The notes beneath the pieces were generated by a model that was given only the letters and a program-made list of their open reading frames with translations, searched no databases and had not been told where the DNA came from. The translations under genes and the position numbers were made by a program. Positions 45,439 to 56,108 of a DNA stretch of 64,000 nt are shown piece after piece (position 1 is the first letter of the stretch; every line of letters starts with the position of its first letter). The DNA is taken from positions 77,869,392-77,933,391 of the forward strand of contig NC_035444.2 of assembly GCF_002127325.2 (NCBI RefSeq), written 5' to 3'. Source of the DNA: Helianthus annuus. Its lineage: Eukaryota > Streptophyta > Magnoliopsida > Asterales > Asteraceae.

Positions 45439-47670
45439 ATGAGCTCCAGTTCTAATAAGGACATAAAAGAACCTCTAGAAGAACCCAAACGCTTTCTCAG
45501 AAAAAGATTAAAAGCTAAAAACCAAGAGAAAGTTTCGGGTGATCCACCTCCAATGGCGGACCAGCGTACCCTCATGGATTATCTACGACCCACCGTAGGT
45601 AACCTAGGCGCCGCTATCAATGCACCGAATGTTGAAGCCAATAACTTCGAACTTCGGCCGCATTTGATACAGATGCTCCAAAACTCCGCAACCTTCCATG
45701 GGCTTGCGGACGAGGATCCCCATCTACATATTACTAATTTCTTAGAAATATGTGATACCTTTCGGATCAATGGAGCATTAAATGACGCCATCCGCCTCCG
45801 AATGTTTCCTTTTTCACTAAAAGACCGAGCAAAAGCTTGGCTCAACGCCCTCCCAGCTGGATCGGTAAACACCTGGGATGAACTAGCCCAAAAATTTTTA
45901 TATAAGTATTTCCCTCCCTCTAAAACGGCTAAATTAATGACTGAAATTAATACATATTCACAAGAGGACGGGGAATCCTTATATGAAACTTGGGAAAGAT
46001 TCAAGGAGCTATTACGCAAGTGTCCACATCATGGCCTTGCCATATGGCAACAAGTATCCACTTTCTATAATGGACTGTTGCCACACACAAGGCAGACACT
46101 TGATTCTAGCTCCGGGGGACTTTTAGGTAATCGCCGCCCACATGAAATATATAACCAAATTGAGGAAATTGCTCAAACCAATTTTCAAAGGCACACCCCC
46201 CGAGGCAATAAATCTATTGCCCCGGGCGCCCATAAGGTTGATGAAAGCACTTCTTTACAAGCCCAAATCGAGGCCCTTTCTTCAAAAATAAAAAAATTGG
46301 AAATGACAAAAACAGTCTCGGTTATGGCTTGTGAAGGGTGTGGTGGGCCACATGAAAATTGGAGTTGTATGAAAGAAACGGACGATTAACAAGAATCAGT
46401 AAGCTACTTTGATAATAGACCTAGGCCGTTGGGTCCTCCAACGGGCACTTACAACCAAGGATGGCGAAACCACCCAAACCTTGGTTGGAGAGAACCTGGC
46501 AATAGTAGTAACCAACAAACCCAACGAACAAACTTTCAACAACCAAGAAATGAGTCACAAAATTTCACTCAACAACAAGGTGGACGAGAAAGGCTTGAAG
46601 ATACTATATCTCGCCTCATCTCCGACACTGAAAAGAAAAACTCGGAAAGGTTTCTACAATTAGAATCAAATTTTAGAAATCAACAAGCTAGTATACAAAA
46701 CATAGAAAAACAACTAAACCAACTAGCTAAAAATTTTTCTGAGAGGCCACAAGGTGCATTACCAAGTAATACCTAAACAAACCCAAAAGCACAAGTTCAT
46801 CTCATCACGCTACGAAACCGCACCGTGGGGACTGCAGAAGCGCCAACGCCAACAGAAGAAACGGTACCTCCGCCTCTGCAGGAGAAGAACTCCCCTCCAT
46901 CACCAGAGCCTATCAAGGCTCCTCGAGTTCCGTACCCCGGTAGGCTAATTCGTCAAAAGACCAATGAGCAATTCGCAAAATTCGAGAGCCTATTAAAACA
47001 ATTGCATGTCAATATTCCTTTTATTGATGTCCTAACCCAAATGCCCAAATACTCTAAGTTCATGAGGGACTTCCTTACTCATAAAAAGAAAATTGAAACT
47101 TTGCAAGTAGTTAACTTAGGCGAAGAATGCTCTGCCCTCGTACTCAACAAACTTCCCCAAAAGAAAATCGATCCCGGAAGCTTCTCGATTCCCTGCTCAA
47201 TCGGGGAGTCCCCCGTTCGTAATGCACTAGCCGACCTTGGGGCTAGCATTAACCTCATGCCCTCATCAATTTTTAAAAGACTCGGCCTAGGAACAACAAG
47301 TCCTACGAAAATGAGCATACAACTTGCTGATCGTTCCGTCAAATTCCCGCAAGGTGTCATCGAAAATGTCTTGGTAAAGGTAAGCAAATTCGTCTATCCA
47401 GCCGACTTTGTCATACTCGATATGGAGGAAGACACCGAGGTCCCCCTCGTACTAGGGAGACCATTTATTGCCACCGCACAAGCGGTGGTAGATATGAATA
47501 ACGGAACCCTCACCTTGAGGTACGGGGATGATGAGGTAAAATTCGGAGTTGGGAAGAGAATAGAAGACGACGACCCGGTCAACTACATGAAGGTTATTGA
47601 TTCAAGTTTGGATGCTGCTCTCCGACGGTGTAACATGGGACGCCAAGCATCCCACTCAGAAAATATATAA
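45439..47670 (+). pseudogene. Athila-like gag-protease, two in-frame stops
   Basis: One frame runs from ATG 45439 to TAA 47670 with TAA at 46387-46389 and 46774-46776. Residues ~60-260 are a Retrotrans_gag domain (FLEICDTFRINGALNDAIRL, then AKAWLNALPAGS and FLYKYFPPSKTAKL). A zinc-knuckle-like CEGCGGPHENWSC (C-X2-C-X3-H-X4-C) precedes the first stop. The C-terminal part is an aspartic protease with ADLGASINLMP in place of the usual D-S/T-G loop and VPLVLGRPFI before the end. Gag packages the RNA; the protease would cleave the polyprotein. The frame ends after the protease without RT. Confidence 0.88.
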
Positions 47671-48838
47671 CCTCACATTGGGTATAGCCAAGGACCCTTA
47701 TAAACGTGGCGCACCACGGAGGCATTCCGCAGAACTATCCTTAGTTTAGTTTAATCTTTTAGTTTTAATTTGCAGGAATAAAACACACTCATGGTGGTAA
47801 AGGATGACAAAGGGAACGAGAGAAATGGCCCCACGCACAAGAACAAGGCAACCCGACACAAATTTCTCCATTACAAAAGGCTCAACACGGGCCGTGTCCA
47901 ACCAACACGGCCCCGTGCTGAACCCCCTGCAGAAAAATGCCCAGTTCAGGTAACTGGACACGGGCCGTGTTCACCAGACACGCCCCCGTGTCCAGGCTTC
48001 TGTCTCATTTCTTTAATTTTTGTTACTGGCACCTGAACATGGAGGCATTAGGACTAACCATTTTTCTTTCTAAACCATTATTTTTCAATTTTTTTCACTT
48101 AAAAATCCCCCTAGTTAACCCCTTTGAGCCTAAACCTTTCATTTCTTTACCCTAAAACCCTTTTTACCCACCAAAAACCCTTTTTATTTTCACCCTTTAT
48201 TTTAGTAACAAGCTCGGTTTTTCGTGTGACTAAAAAAAAATGATGAAGTTAGAAATAAACAAACAAAGCTATTAAAAACAAAAGCTTGTTTGGAGAAATA
48301 CTTCAAAATAAAAGTCACTAAAAACAAAGTGTTTTACGAAAACCGACGTTTTTTACGATTTTCGCCCTTTTACTAACCACTAACCCAACCAGTCACCTTT
48401 AGCCCAAGCCTAACACCTCACCCAAAAAGTCCTCTTGATATTTACAAAGGTATAAAGTTAAAAAGGAGGAGGATTGATTGCTTGGCAAGCTTATGGTAGG
48501 AATAAGTTCCATGCCGCTCTCGAGTGACTCACTAAAAATACACCTTCGGCCGAGTGTTGAGTGATTTCTCCCGTGAGGTATGTGAACTTGTATATAAATG
48601 AAATTTTAAAAAAGGCATGCTATGCCCAAATAAGTAATTTCTCTTATGAAACGTTCTAAATAAATCATAACGAATAGGAACGTAAATAGATAAAAATAAA
48701 ACCCAAAAAGATCTTGGATTCCCGACACTCTATGACAAACCAAAAACCTTCTCTTCTACCCATTCTATTTGGGAGTGTAAGCCACATATTTAAAGAGTTT
48801 TGCTTGAGGACAAGCAAAAATTCAAGTGTGGGGGTATT
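47671..48838 (+). other. 3' non-coding region of element B
   Basis: It contains CACGG phrases, an 81-codon ORF (47791-48036) repeated nearly unchanged at 56322-56567, and the conserved GCTTGAGGACAAGCAAAAAT just before the purine tract. The ORF is rich in phrase-encoded residues and is probably not a protein. Confidence 0.6.
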
Positions 48839-50530
48839 TGATGTGTGTAAAATGCAACATATAAATTACATCAAAAGAGGCATAAAACTAACCCTTTTTA
48901 AGTACTAATGTTGGAAAAAGAGTGTTTTTGTCTTCCTTTTGTATTTTCAGGATGAAATGAGCTCAAATTCACAAAAGAAGCAAAAAGACAGCTAATTCTA
49001 ACAAAAATACAAGAAAAGGAACAAAAGTGGATTGCCCGAACCCTCAACGGCATCCTCCCAAGCAGAGAAGAGAAGTCACAAGACTGAACACGCCCCGTGC
49101 TCAGCCAGCACGGGGCCGTGCCCAAGAAGCAGCATAAAAGACAAACCTATAGAAGCTTCTATTGCCCACCACGGGGCCGTGTCCAGTGAGCACGGGGGCG
49201 TGGTGAAAGTACAGCAGGCGCATTAATTGTAATTGCGAACTACAATTAATGAAGAGAGAGTGTCAGACGGGCACGGGGGCGTGTCCAGCGGACACGGGGC
49301 CGTGCCCAGCCTTCTGTTCAGCCTATAAATAGGAGTGCTTGGTTTCATTTCAACTGATCCCTTGGCACACCACCTCTCTCACACTTCATCCACCACCCAC
49401 AACCACCATAACACCATCATCCACCACCATCATCCATTGTCCATCATAGAGTGTGTGAGTTGTCTCGGGATCCAAGATTGATCGTAAGAGTTCTTGACAA
49501 TCAAGGCCATGTTTGCCTAAGTCTCTTACATCACTTGGTGAAGACAAGTGTTTAGTATAATACTTTTTATTTTTAATCTTTTGCACTTTTTATTTGGTTT
49601 TGTATTAATGACTTTAATAACTAGTTGCTTATGTTGAAGGTGATCTTTCCTTATCATTTGTCCGTGGTGTCTTGGCATTATTTTACTTTCTATATAAAAT
49701 AAAAGATTTTCACCATTCATATCTCCACGGTCTATATGGAGGTATGTTGACTACCTGGTCGGGGGTTAAGGGAATGGTTTGGTAAGGGTCTTGCCCTTGT
49801 TCAGCGTTTAGAGGTCCTGCAAGGGACCTGGGTCAAATTTAGTAGGATCTCCTTCAATGCCCATAGGTATTGGATGGCGGGGATCCAAACTCTTTGACCC
49901 CCTCATAAGTTAACTACTATTAATACTATAACACGGCTATTTAGGACTGTATCCCTGCTGAATCAGACTACTTAGCCGAGGGTAACGTCACCGCCAAAAG
50001 CGGGGCCTACCACAATTTGCATTAATAACTTAATTCATTATCTTCCAATAATCCAACCCTTTAGGATTGTATCCTTGCTGACTCAAACTACTGGGTTGAG
50101 GGTAACGTCGCCTTCAAAAGAGGGGCCTACTACAATAACTAAGATAATCTCTTAAACAAGTGCAAAAGTGCGAAAATAATCAAAGGTTATACTAATACAT
50201 GAGTCGGATCCAAGTGATTCATCTTCTCTATCTGTCTTTGTTTTATTTTTATTTTTCAGCATTTAGTTAGTTTTTATTTTCTTAGTTTAAAAACCTTTTC
50301 TAACTTTTTGATTTGATTAGACGTTGAGGATAAACGGGTACTAAAAGCTCTTGTGTCCTTGGACGACCTCGGTATCTTACCAACACTATACTACGTCCAC
50401 GATGGGTGCACTTGCCCATATGTGTGTTTAGTGTTAGTACACATCGTGTTTTATAAATTTAAAACTTGGCTAAAAGTGTAAAAAGGGCTTAAAATATACA
50501 TCAAAAATATACTACACTTCACACGCATCA
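48839..50530 (+). repeat. Athila-like LTR 3, shared by two interiors
   Basis: It is preceded by a purine tract, as a 3' LTR should be, and followed by TGGCGCCGTTGCCGGGGA (50537-50554), as a 5' LTR should be. It therefore joins element B to the next interior. Confidence 0.9.
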
Positions 50531-51396
50531 AGTTTTTGGCGCCGTTGCCGGGGATACAGAGTCTGCATATTTTTTCACTGAACACGGGGCCATGCTGCAT
50601 ATTTTTTTATCAAACACCCAGATACAGAGTCTGAACACGGGGTCGTGCTCACTGAACACGCCCCCATGCTCAACAAAACCAGTAACTTTAATTAAAAAGC
50701 CCAGATACAGATCCTGAACACGGGCCGTGTCCACTGAACACGGGGCCGTGTCCAGCCTTTGTTTCTGTCTTTATTTTTGTTTTCTGGTCCCGAGACTCTG
50801 TTGTGGTCTGTTGAGTGATTCTTATGGATCAACACTCAGGAGGCTACAACTACACCTATGAGGAGGATGATTATAGGAAGACTATTGCACTAATTGTGGT
50901 AGCCAGCACTCGGTACAATATTGTAACTTGTTTTAACCATCCACTTCATACACCTACTATGAGGAGCCCAGGTACGAACCATCAACTTCATACACATCCT
51001 ATGAAGACCAAAGGTATGAACCTTCTCCCTCATACTCATATTTTGATGAACCAAAGTATGAGCCTTCATACTCATATTTTGAGGAACCAAGATATGAGTC
51101 ACCACCTTCATATACTTATTATGAGGAACCATGACATGAACAACCCACCTCATATGAGTATTATGAAGAACAAAATTACGACCCTTATCCATCATATGCT
51201 TACAATGAGGAACAATGGTGTGAACCATCTACTTCATATGAGTACTATGAGGAACCAAGGATCGAACATCCGAATTCAAGCTTTGAAAATCCCGATCCTT
51301 ACTCTATGACCGAAGTGACCAATAGGATATTAGAACACCTTAAAATTATCGAGCGCTACATAAAAGAATCTCGTGCAAGGGAAGAGGAGTCCCGCG
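50531..51396 (+). mobile_element. Interior fragment of Athila-like non-autonomous element D
   Basis: It follows LTR 3 and its primer site. It has a CACGG-phrase leader and a repeat-protein frame, and is cut at 51396 by the 5' LTR of element C. Its 3' part is outside the window. Confidence 0.75.
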
Positions 51397-51401
51397 TGTA
51401 A
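50824..51401 (+). pseudogene. Zinc-knuckle plus YEEPRYEPS-repeat protein of element D
   Basis: The start ATG 50824 opens MDQHSGGYNYTYEEDDY. After a +1 shift near 50880 the frame reads CTNCGSQHSVQYC, a C-X2-C-X3-H-X4-C knuckle. Eight degenerate repeats of about 12-13 residues follow (YEEPRYEPS, YEDQRYEPS, FDEPKYEPS, FEEPRYESP and so on; about 50938-51258). After these comes a helical tail (NRILEHLKIIERYIKES). TAA after CNLF and TGA after a YYEEP interrupt it. Element C inserted at codon GTG near the end, and its first bases TGTAAC supply the stop. I do not recognise the protein outside this retroelement context; function unknown. Confidence 0.6.
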
Positions 51402-52396
51402 CAACTCTCACTAAAATTAATACTTAGGATAATAATTTTCTATTAAAGAAATCCTAATTGAGACACCCAAGTGATTCTGCATAAACCCTAAAATTTCCAG
51501 AACAATTGGAATCAGGATCAGGGCCCAAAAAACTCAGGGGGGTAAAACCCTAGTGACGATTATCCATAAATCTCGTTGTCAAATTTTAAAAATTAAAAAC
51601 TGTCAACTCAGCATAGCTAGTCCCGAACCTGGCAACCCTATAAATAGACTGCATCCCTTACGGACCGTAAGGGATATGGCTTACGGTCCGTAAGCATGTC
51701 CCAAAAATTACTATAAATAGCAGACATTGGCACTTGCTTTCTATCTTTGAAACGACGTAGAAATTCCTTGTGTACGTCGAGTTATAGCAACAATAGTCCA
51801 CACCACACACTAATTCACGAAGTGCTGCCGCAATCAGGGTACTAACTCAATCGCTATTACGACTCAACGTCCGATCGATTATAACTATCCAACGATTGTT
51901 TGAGTGCTGCTCAAATTGAGCTTATACTTTGATTATTCGTCGTGATTTCGACTTGAATATTTGAGTGCTGTTCGAATTCGGACTATGCTCTGTTATTCGT
52001 CGTGAATCCGTTGAATTATTCAGTATTGCACCGTATTAATCATTGTGAGGGTTTAATCTCGTGAATTGTCGTAACTGCTGTATTAGTTACTAACCTCTGT
52101 GTGTGTGCATTATGTTAAATTAGGTTAATCGAGGCTAATCAGTAGGCTTATACTCTGCTCGTAAAATCCACAATGTGAGTCATTCTCTTTTTATCAATTG
52201 TTTTACAAAACTCCAAAACTATTTTTAAAGTTATAATTACAGGGATTAAGTCTATGTAATCGCCAAATTACAGCCGGTATGTGGGGTTTTGTATACATTA
52301 CTTGTTTCCCGTCACACTTGGACAAACGGGTGGCCAAGGGGTTATCTGACCACAGTCACAGACACCATTGGACAAATGGGCTAGCCAATGGATGGT
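51397..52396 (+). repeat. 5' LTR of element C, first part
   Basis: It starts TGTAACAACTCTCAC. It carries two TATAAATAG boxes and the CTTACGGACCGTAAG palindromes. It continues at 59595 after the inserted element, and together the parts make about 1,434 bp. Confidence 0.82.
51657..51718 (+). promoter_or_regulatory. Paired palindromes upstream of TATA in element C LTR
   Basis: CTTACGGACCGTAAG (51657-51671) and CTTACGGTCCGTAAG (51680-51694) are each palindromic and are inverted copies of each other, 23 nt start to start. A CTATAAATAG box follows at 51711. Confidence 0.65.
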
Positions 52397-54089
52397 TGAT
52401 GTGTGTAAAATGCAACATATAAATTACATCAAAAGAGGCATAAAACTAACCCTTTTTAAGTACTAATGTTGGAAAAAGAGTGTTTTTGTCTTCCTTTTGT
52501 ATTTTCAGGATGAAATGAGCTCAAATTCACAAAAGAAGCAAAAAGACAGCTAATTCTAACAATTATACAAGAAAAGGAACAAAAGTGGATTGCCCGAACC
52601 CTCAACGGCATCCTCCCATGCAGAGAAGAGAAGTCAAAAGACTGAACACGCCGCGTGCTCAGCCAGCACGGGGCCGTGCCCAAGAAGCAGCATAAAAGAC
52701 AAACCTATAGAAGCTTCTATTGCCCACCACGGGGCCGTGTCCAGTGAGCACAGGGGCGTGGAGAAAGTACAGCAGGCGCATTAATTGTAATTGCGAATTA
52801 CAATTAATGAAGAGAGAGGGTGTCAGACGGGCACGGGGGCGTGTCCAGCGGACACGGGGCCGTGCCCAGCCTTCTGTTCAGCCTATAAATAGGAGTGCTT
52901 GGTTTCATTTCAACTCATCCCTTGGCACACCACCTCTCTCACACTTCATCCACCACCCACCACCACCATAACACCATCATCCACCACCATCATCCATTGT
53001 CCATCATAGAGTGTGTGAGTCGTCTCGGGATCCAAGATTGATCGTAAGAGTTCTTGATAATCAAGGCCATGTTTGCCTAAGTCTCTTACATCACTTGGTG
53101 AAGACAAGTGTTTAGTATAATACTTTTTATTTTTAATCTTTTGCACTTTTTATTTGGTTTTGTATTAATGACTTTAATAACTAGTTGGTTATGTTGAAGG
53201 TGATCTTTCCTTATCATTTGTCCGTGGTGTCTTAGCATTATTTTACTATTTATATAAAATAAAATATTTTCACCATTCATATCTCCACGGTCTATATGGA
53301 GGTATGTTGGCTACCTGGTCGGGGGTTAAGGGAATGGTTTGGTAAGGGTCTTGCCATTGTTCAGCGTTTAGAGGTCCTGCAAGGGACCTGGGTCAAATTT
53401 AGTAGGATCTCCTTCAATGCCCATAGGTATTGGATGGCGGGATCCAAACTCTTTGACCCCCTCATAAGTTAACTACTATTAATACTATAACCCGGCTATT
53501 TAGGACTGTATCCCTGCTGACTCAGACTACTTAGCCGAGGGTAACGTCACCGCCAAAAGCGGGGCCTACCACAATTTGCATTAATAACTTAATTCATTAT
53601 CTTCCAATAATCCAACCCTTTAGGATTGTATCTTTGCTGACTCAAACTACTGGGTTGAGGGTAACGTCGCCTTCAAAAGAGGGGCCTACTACAATAACTA
53701 AGATAATCTCTTAAACAAGTGCAAAAGTGCGAAAATAATCAAAGGTTATACTAATACACGAGTCGGATCCAAGTGATTCATCTTGTCTATCTGTCTTTAT
53801 TTTATTTTTATTTTTCAGCATTTAGTTAGTTTTTATTTTCTTAGTTTAAAAACCTTTTCTAACTTTTTGATTTGATTAGACGTTGAGGATAAACCGGTAC
53901 TAAAAGCTCTTGTGTCCTTGGACGACCTCGGTATCTTACCAACACTATACTACGTCCACGATGGGTGCACTTGCCCATATGTGTGTTTAGTGTTAGTAAA
54001 TATCGTGTTTTATAAATTTAAAACTTGCCTAAAAGTGTAAAAAGGGCTTAAAATATACATCAAAAATATACTACACTTCACACGCATCA
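52397..54089 (+). repeat. Athila-like LTR 4 (5' LTR of element A)
   Basis: 1,693 bp, nearly identical to LTRs 2 and 3. Confidence 0.93.
52829..52889 (+). promoter_or_regulatory. Pre-TATA inverted repeat in the Athila-like LTR
   Basis: Arms GGGCACGGGGGCGTGTCC (52829-52846) and GGACACGGGGCCGTGCCC (52850-52867) pair at 16 of 18 positions around a 3-nt loop. TATAAA follows at 52884-52889. The same block occurs in LTRs 2, 3 and 5. Confidence 0.7.
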
Positions 54090-54400
54090 AGTTTTTGGCG
54101 CCGTTGCCGGGGACACTTGGATTTTAAGAAAGTTAGGAATCAACGGCCTAATCATATTTTTATTTTTCTTTTTAATTTTTTAGGATTTTCTTAGTTTTTC
54201 AGCTTCTGCAGAGCTTAGCACGGGGCGTGCTCGCTGAACACGCCCCCGTGCTCAATCATTGGAACTGGCAATCCTGTTTTTAAGTCAGATAGTAAGCTGA
54301 ACACGGGGCCGTGCTCACTCAACACGCCCCCGTGCCCAAAGATTCTCTTGCTGAAAACAGAACCGTTAGATCCCGGCGGTTGGTAATTTCTGACAAAAAC

Positions 54401-55069
54401 ATGAGTGATAGTAATTCTTTTTACTTTCGGCACTCTTATGGTACGTGGTGTCGATTATGTGGAGGCGAACATGAAGAATTAAAATGTTACTTTCTAAATT
54501 ATAGGCCCCACTATATAGACCCACCAATTCCTTGTAACCTTAAGAGGGGCGAAAGTAAAAATAAGCACTATCTCTCCCTCGAATGCGCCCAACCAAATAT
54601 TCTAGGGGAAATGCTCCTTGACGAGTTATTTCAACTAGAAGAGCTAATTCTAAATTGGTCAAAAGAGCTTAGGAAGGATTTTATTGATCCGCCCCAAGAC
54701 GATGATCATGAAGAAAAGTTGGAACCGCATTCCGACAGCCTCGTTGCTCCCGAAAATACCTTCATACCTAGAAAAGACTTGGACGATAGTCGTCCCTGTG
54801 CCGATTGTGCCGTGAAGGACTCTCCATCGACTTCGTTCGATGCATACATAGACCTGAGCGATTCGGCATACACCCTCTTTAACGAGAGCCCGGAAAAGGG
54901 TTGGACTTGTCCACCTAGAATGAAAATAGGAATTACCCTCAGCGACAACCTCTTGCGTTCTCGCCTTAGTCTAGGACAATTAAGGTATCTTAGGCACTTT
55001 GGGGTTGTTCCATCCAGTAAGGAACCACCCGATATCAACAAGATCCTTAGGAACAACAAAACTCCATAA
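54401..55069 (+). CDS. ORF 1 of element A: knuckle-like protein, unknown function
   Basis: 222 residues from ATG 54401 (MSDSNSFYFRHSYGTW); the frame is open further upstream but only through leader phrases. An early CRLCGGEHEELKC is a C-X2-C-X3-H-X4-C knuckle with the same spacing as in the gag of element B (CEGCGGPHENWSC). An acidic middle follows, then a C-terminal LRYLRHFGVVPS. It could bind the element RNA as a reduced gag remnant or replacement. No other domain is recognised. The frame is intact. Confidence 0.55.
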   Translation: MSDSNSFYFRHSYGTWCRLCGGEHEELKCYFLNYRPHYIDPPIPCNLKRGESKNKHYLSLECAQPNILGEMLLDELFQLEELILNWSKELRKDFIDPPQDDDHEEKLEPHSDSLVAPENTFIPRKDLDDSRPCADCAVKDSPSTSFDAYIDLSDSAYTLFNESPEKGWTCPPRMKIGITLSDNLLRSRLSLGQLRYLRHFGVVPSSKEPPDINKILRNNKTP

Positions 55070-55672
55070 AATAGTCCCTCGACACGGGGCCGTGTCCAGC
55101 CATCATGCCCTCGTGTCCACCAAAAGATTCCCTTCTGATCAGAACGTCAGAATACGGACAAATTGTGTCAGAATTTCACCTGCACACGTGGCCGTGTCCA
55201 ACGAACACGGGGCCGTGTCCAGGTTGCTGTCGTTTTCTATAAATGCAGCCAAGAATTCTGCACATTTGGACCAACTTGGGACAGGGATTTGAAGGAATCT
55301 TCTCTCAAGCTATCCTAGGTAAGTCTAAAAGAAGGTTCCAACAACCCATCTTGTCCTTTCCTCTTCTAGCCATTTCCTTCTTCTCCATCTTTCTCCAAGA
55401 ACTACCATAAAAAGTTTGAATTCTTCAAACTTTGTGGTAGGGATTGATGAGTTTTGTTCAAGGAATCTTGGTAAAAATATGTTATGTAACATTGTTTTAA
55501 GTTATAAATGTTTAAAAAGACCCCACAAGTTCATAAAATAACTTAAAATTCCAAGTTTCCTTGCTTCAAAATTCTGCAGAAAGATGAACACGGGGCCGTG
55601 CTCAATGAACACGGGGCCGTGTCCAGATATTGTTTCCGCAAATAAACTATTTTTCAGTTTATTTTTCGTAGA

Positions 55673-56108
55673 ATGTCGAGTGAAAACAGCGAAACATCAT
55701 CTGTGCATTCATCAAACAGCCGAAGAGGAAGGAGACCCTCCGTTGAAGCTACGTTTGTGCACTATGTGATAGCATTAAGGGAGGCTCTCGACGAAATGAC
55801 CTCAGTAGAGGAGGTCCTAATCGACCGTATTAATGATCTTACGGTGGGACTCGAAAGCAGCTTCCAAGAAATCAACCTCTTGCACCAGAGGTTAAATATT
55901 CTTGTGGCACCCCCGATGGAACCAGTCCCCAGGATTGGAACTTGGCACTCGGGATTAACAACCCTACCGGGTGGAAGACTTTCCGGCGGAACCTCCCGTG
56001 GAACACCAACAAGAGATCCCGGTGGAAATCGAAACTCCTCAAACTAATGCCAATGAGCCCTCTTTTCTCCTTCCAAGGGAGGTGGAGGAGTGGCTCGCCG
56101 ACATGTGA
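55673..56108 (+). pseudogene. ORF 2 of element A: small helical protein, frameshifted
   Basis: ATG 55673 opens MSSENSETSSVHSSNSRRGR, followed by a predicted helix (YVIALREALDEM, then EEVLIDRINDLTVGLESSF). The first frame ends at 56047. A second frame continues sensibly as EIPVEIETPQ and REVEEWLADM to TGA 56106-56108, so one frameshift lies near 55950-55990. It sits after a further CACGG-phrase leader. No family is recognised. Confidence 0.45.

Larger units (their letters stand above)
43345..50530 (+). mobile_element. Athila-like Gypsy element B with gag-protease only
   Basis: The LTRs are 43345-45036 and 48839-50530 (1,692 bp each) and the primer site TGGCGCCGTTGCCGGGGA is at 45044-45061. 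The interior carries a gag-protease frame and a 3' region ending in the purine tract GTGTGGGGGTATT. RT, RNase H and integrase are missing between protease and 3' region. The primer site is the type used by Athila elements. The right LTR is itself followed by a primer site, so it is shared with a neighbour. Confidence 0.88.

Noticed and set aside
47791..48036. 81-codon ORF conserved with 56322-56567
   Set aside because: The two copies are nearly identical at DNA level because the 3' regions are homologous, and much of the peptide encodes the phrase. There is not enough evidence for a protein.
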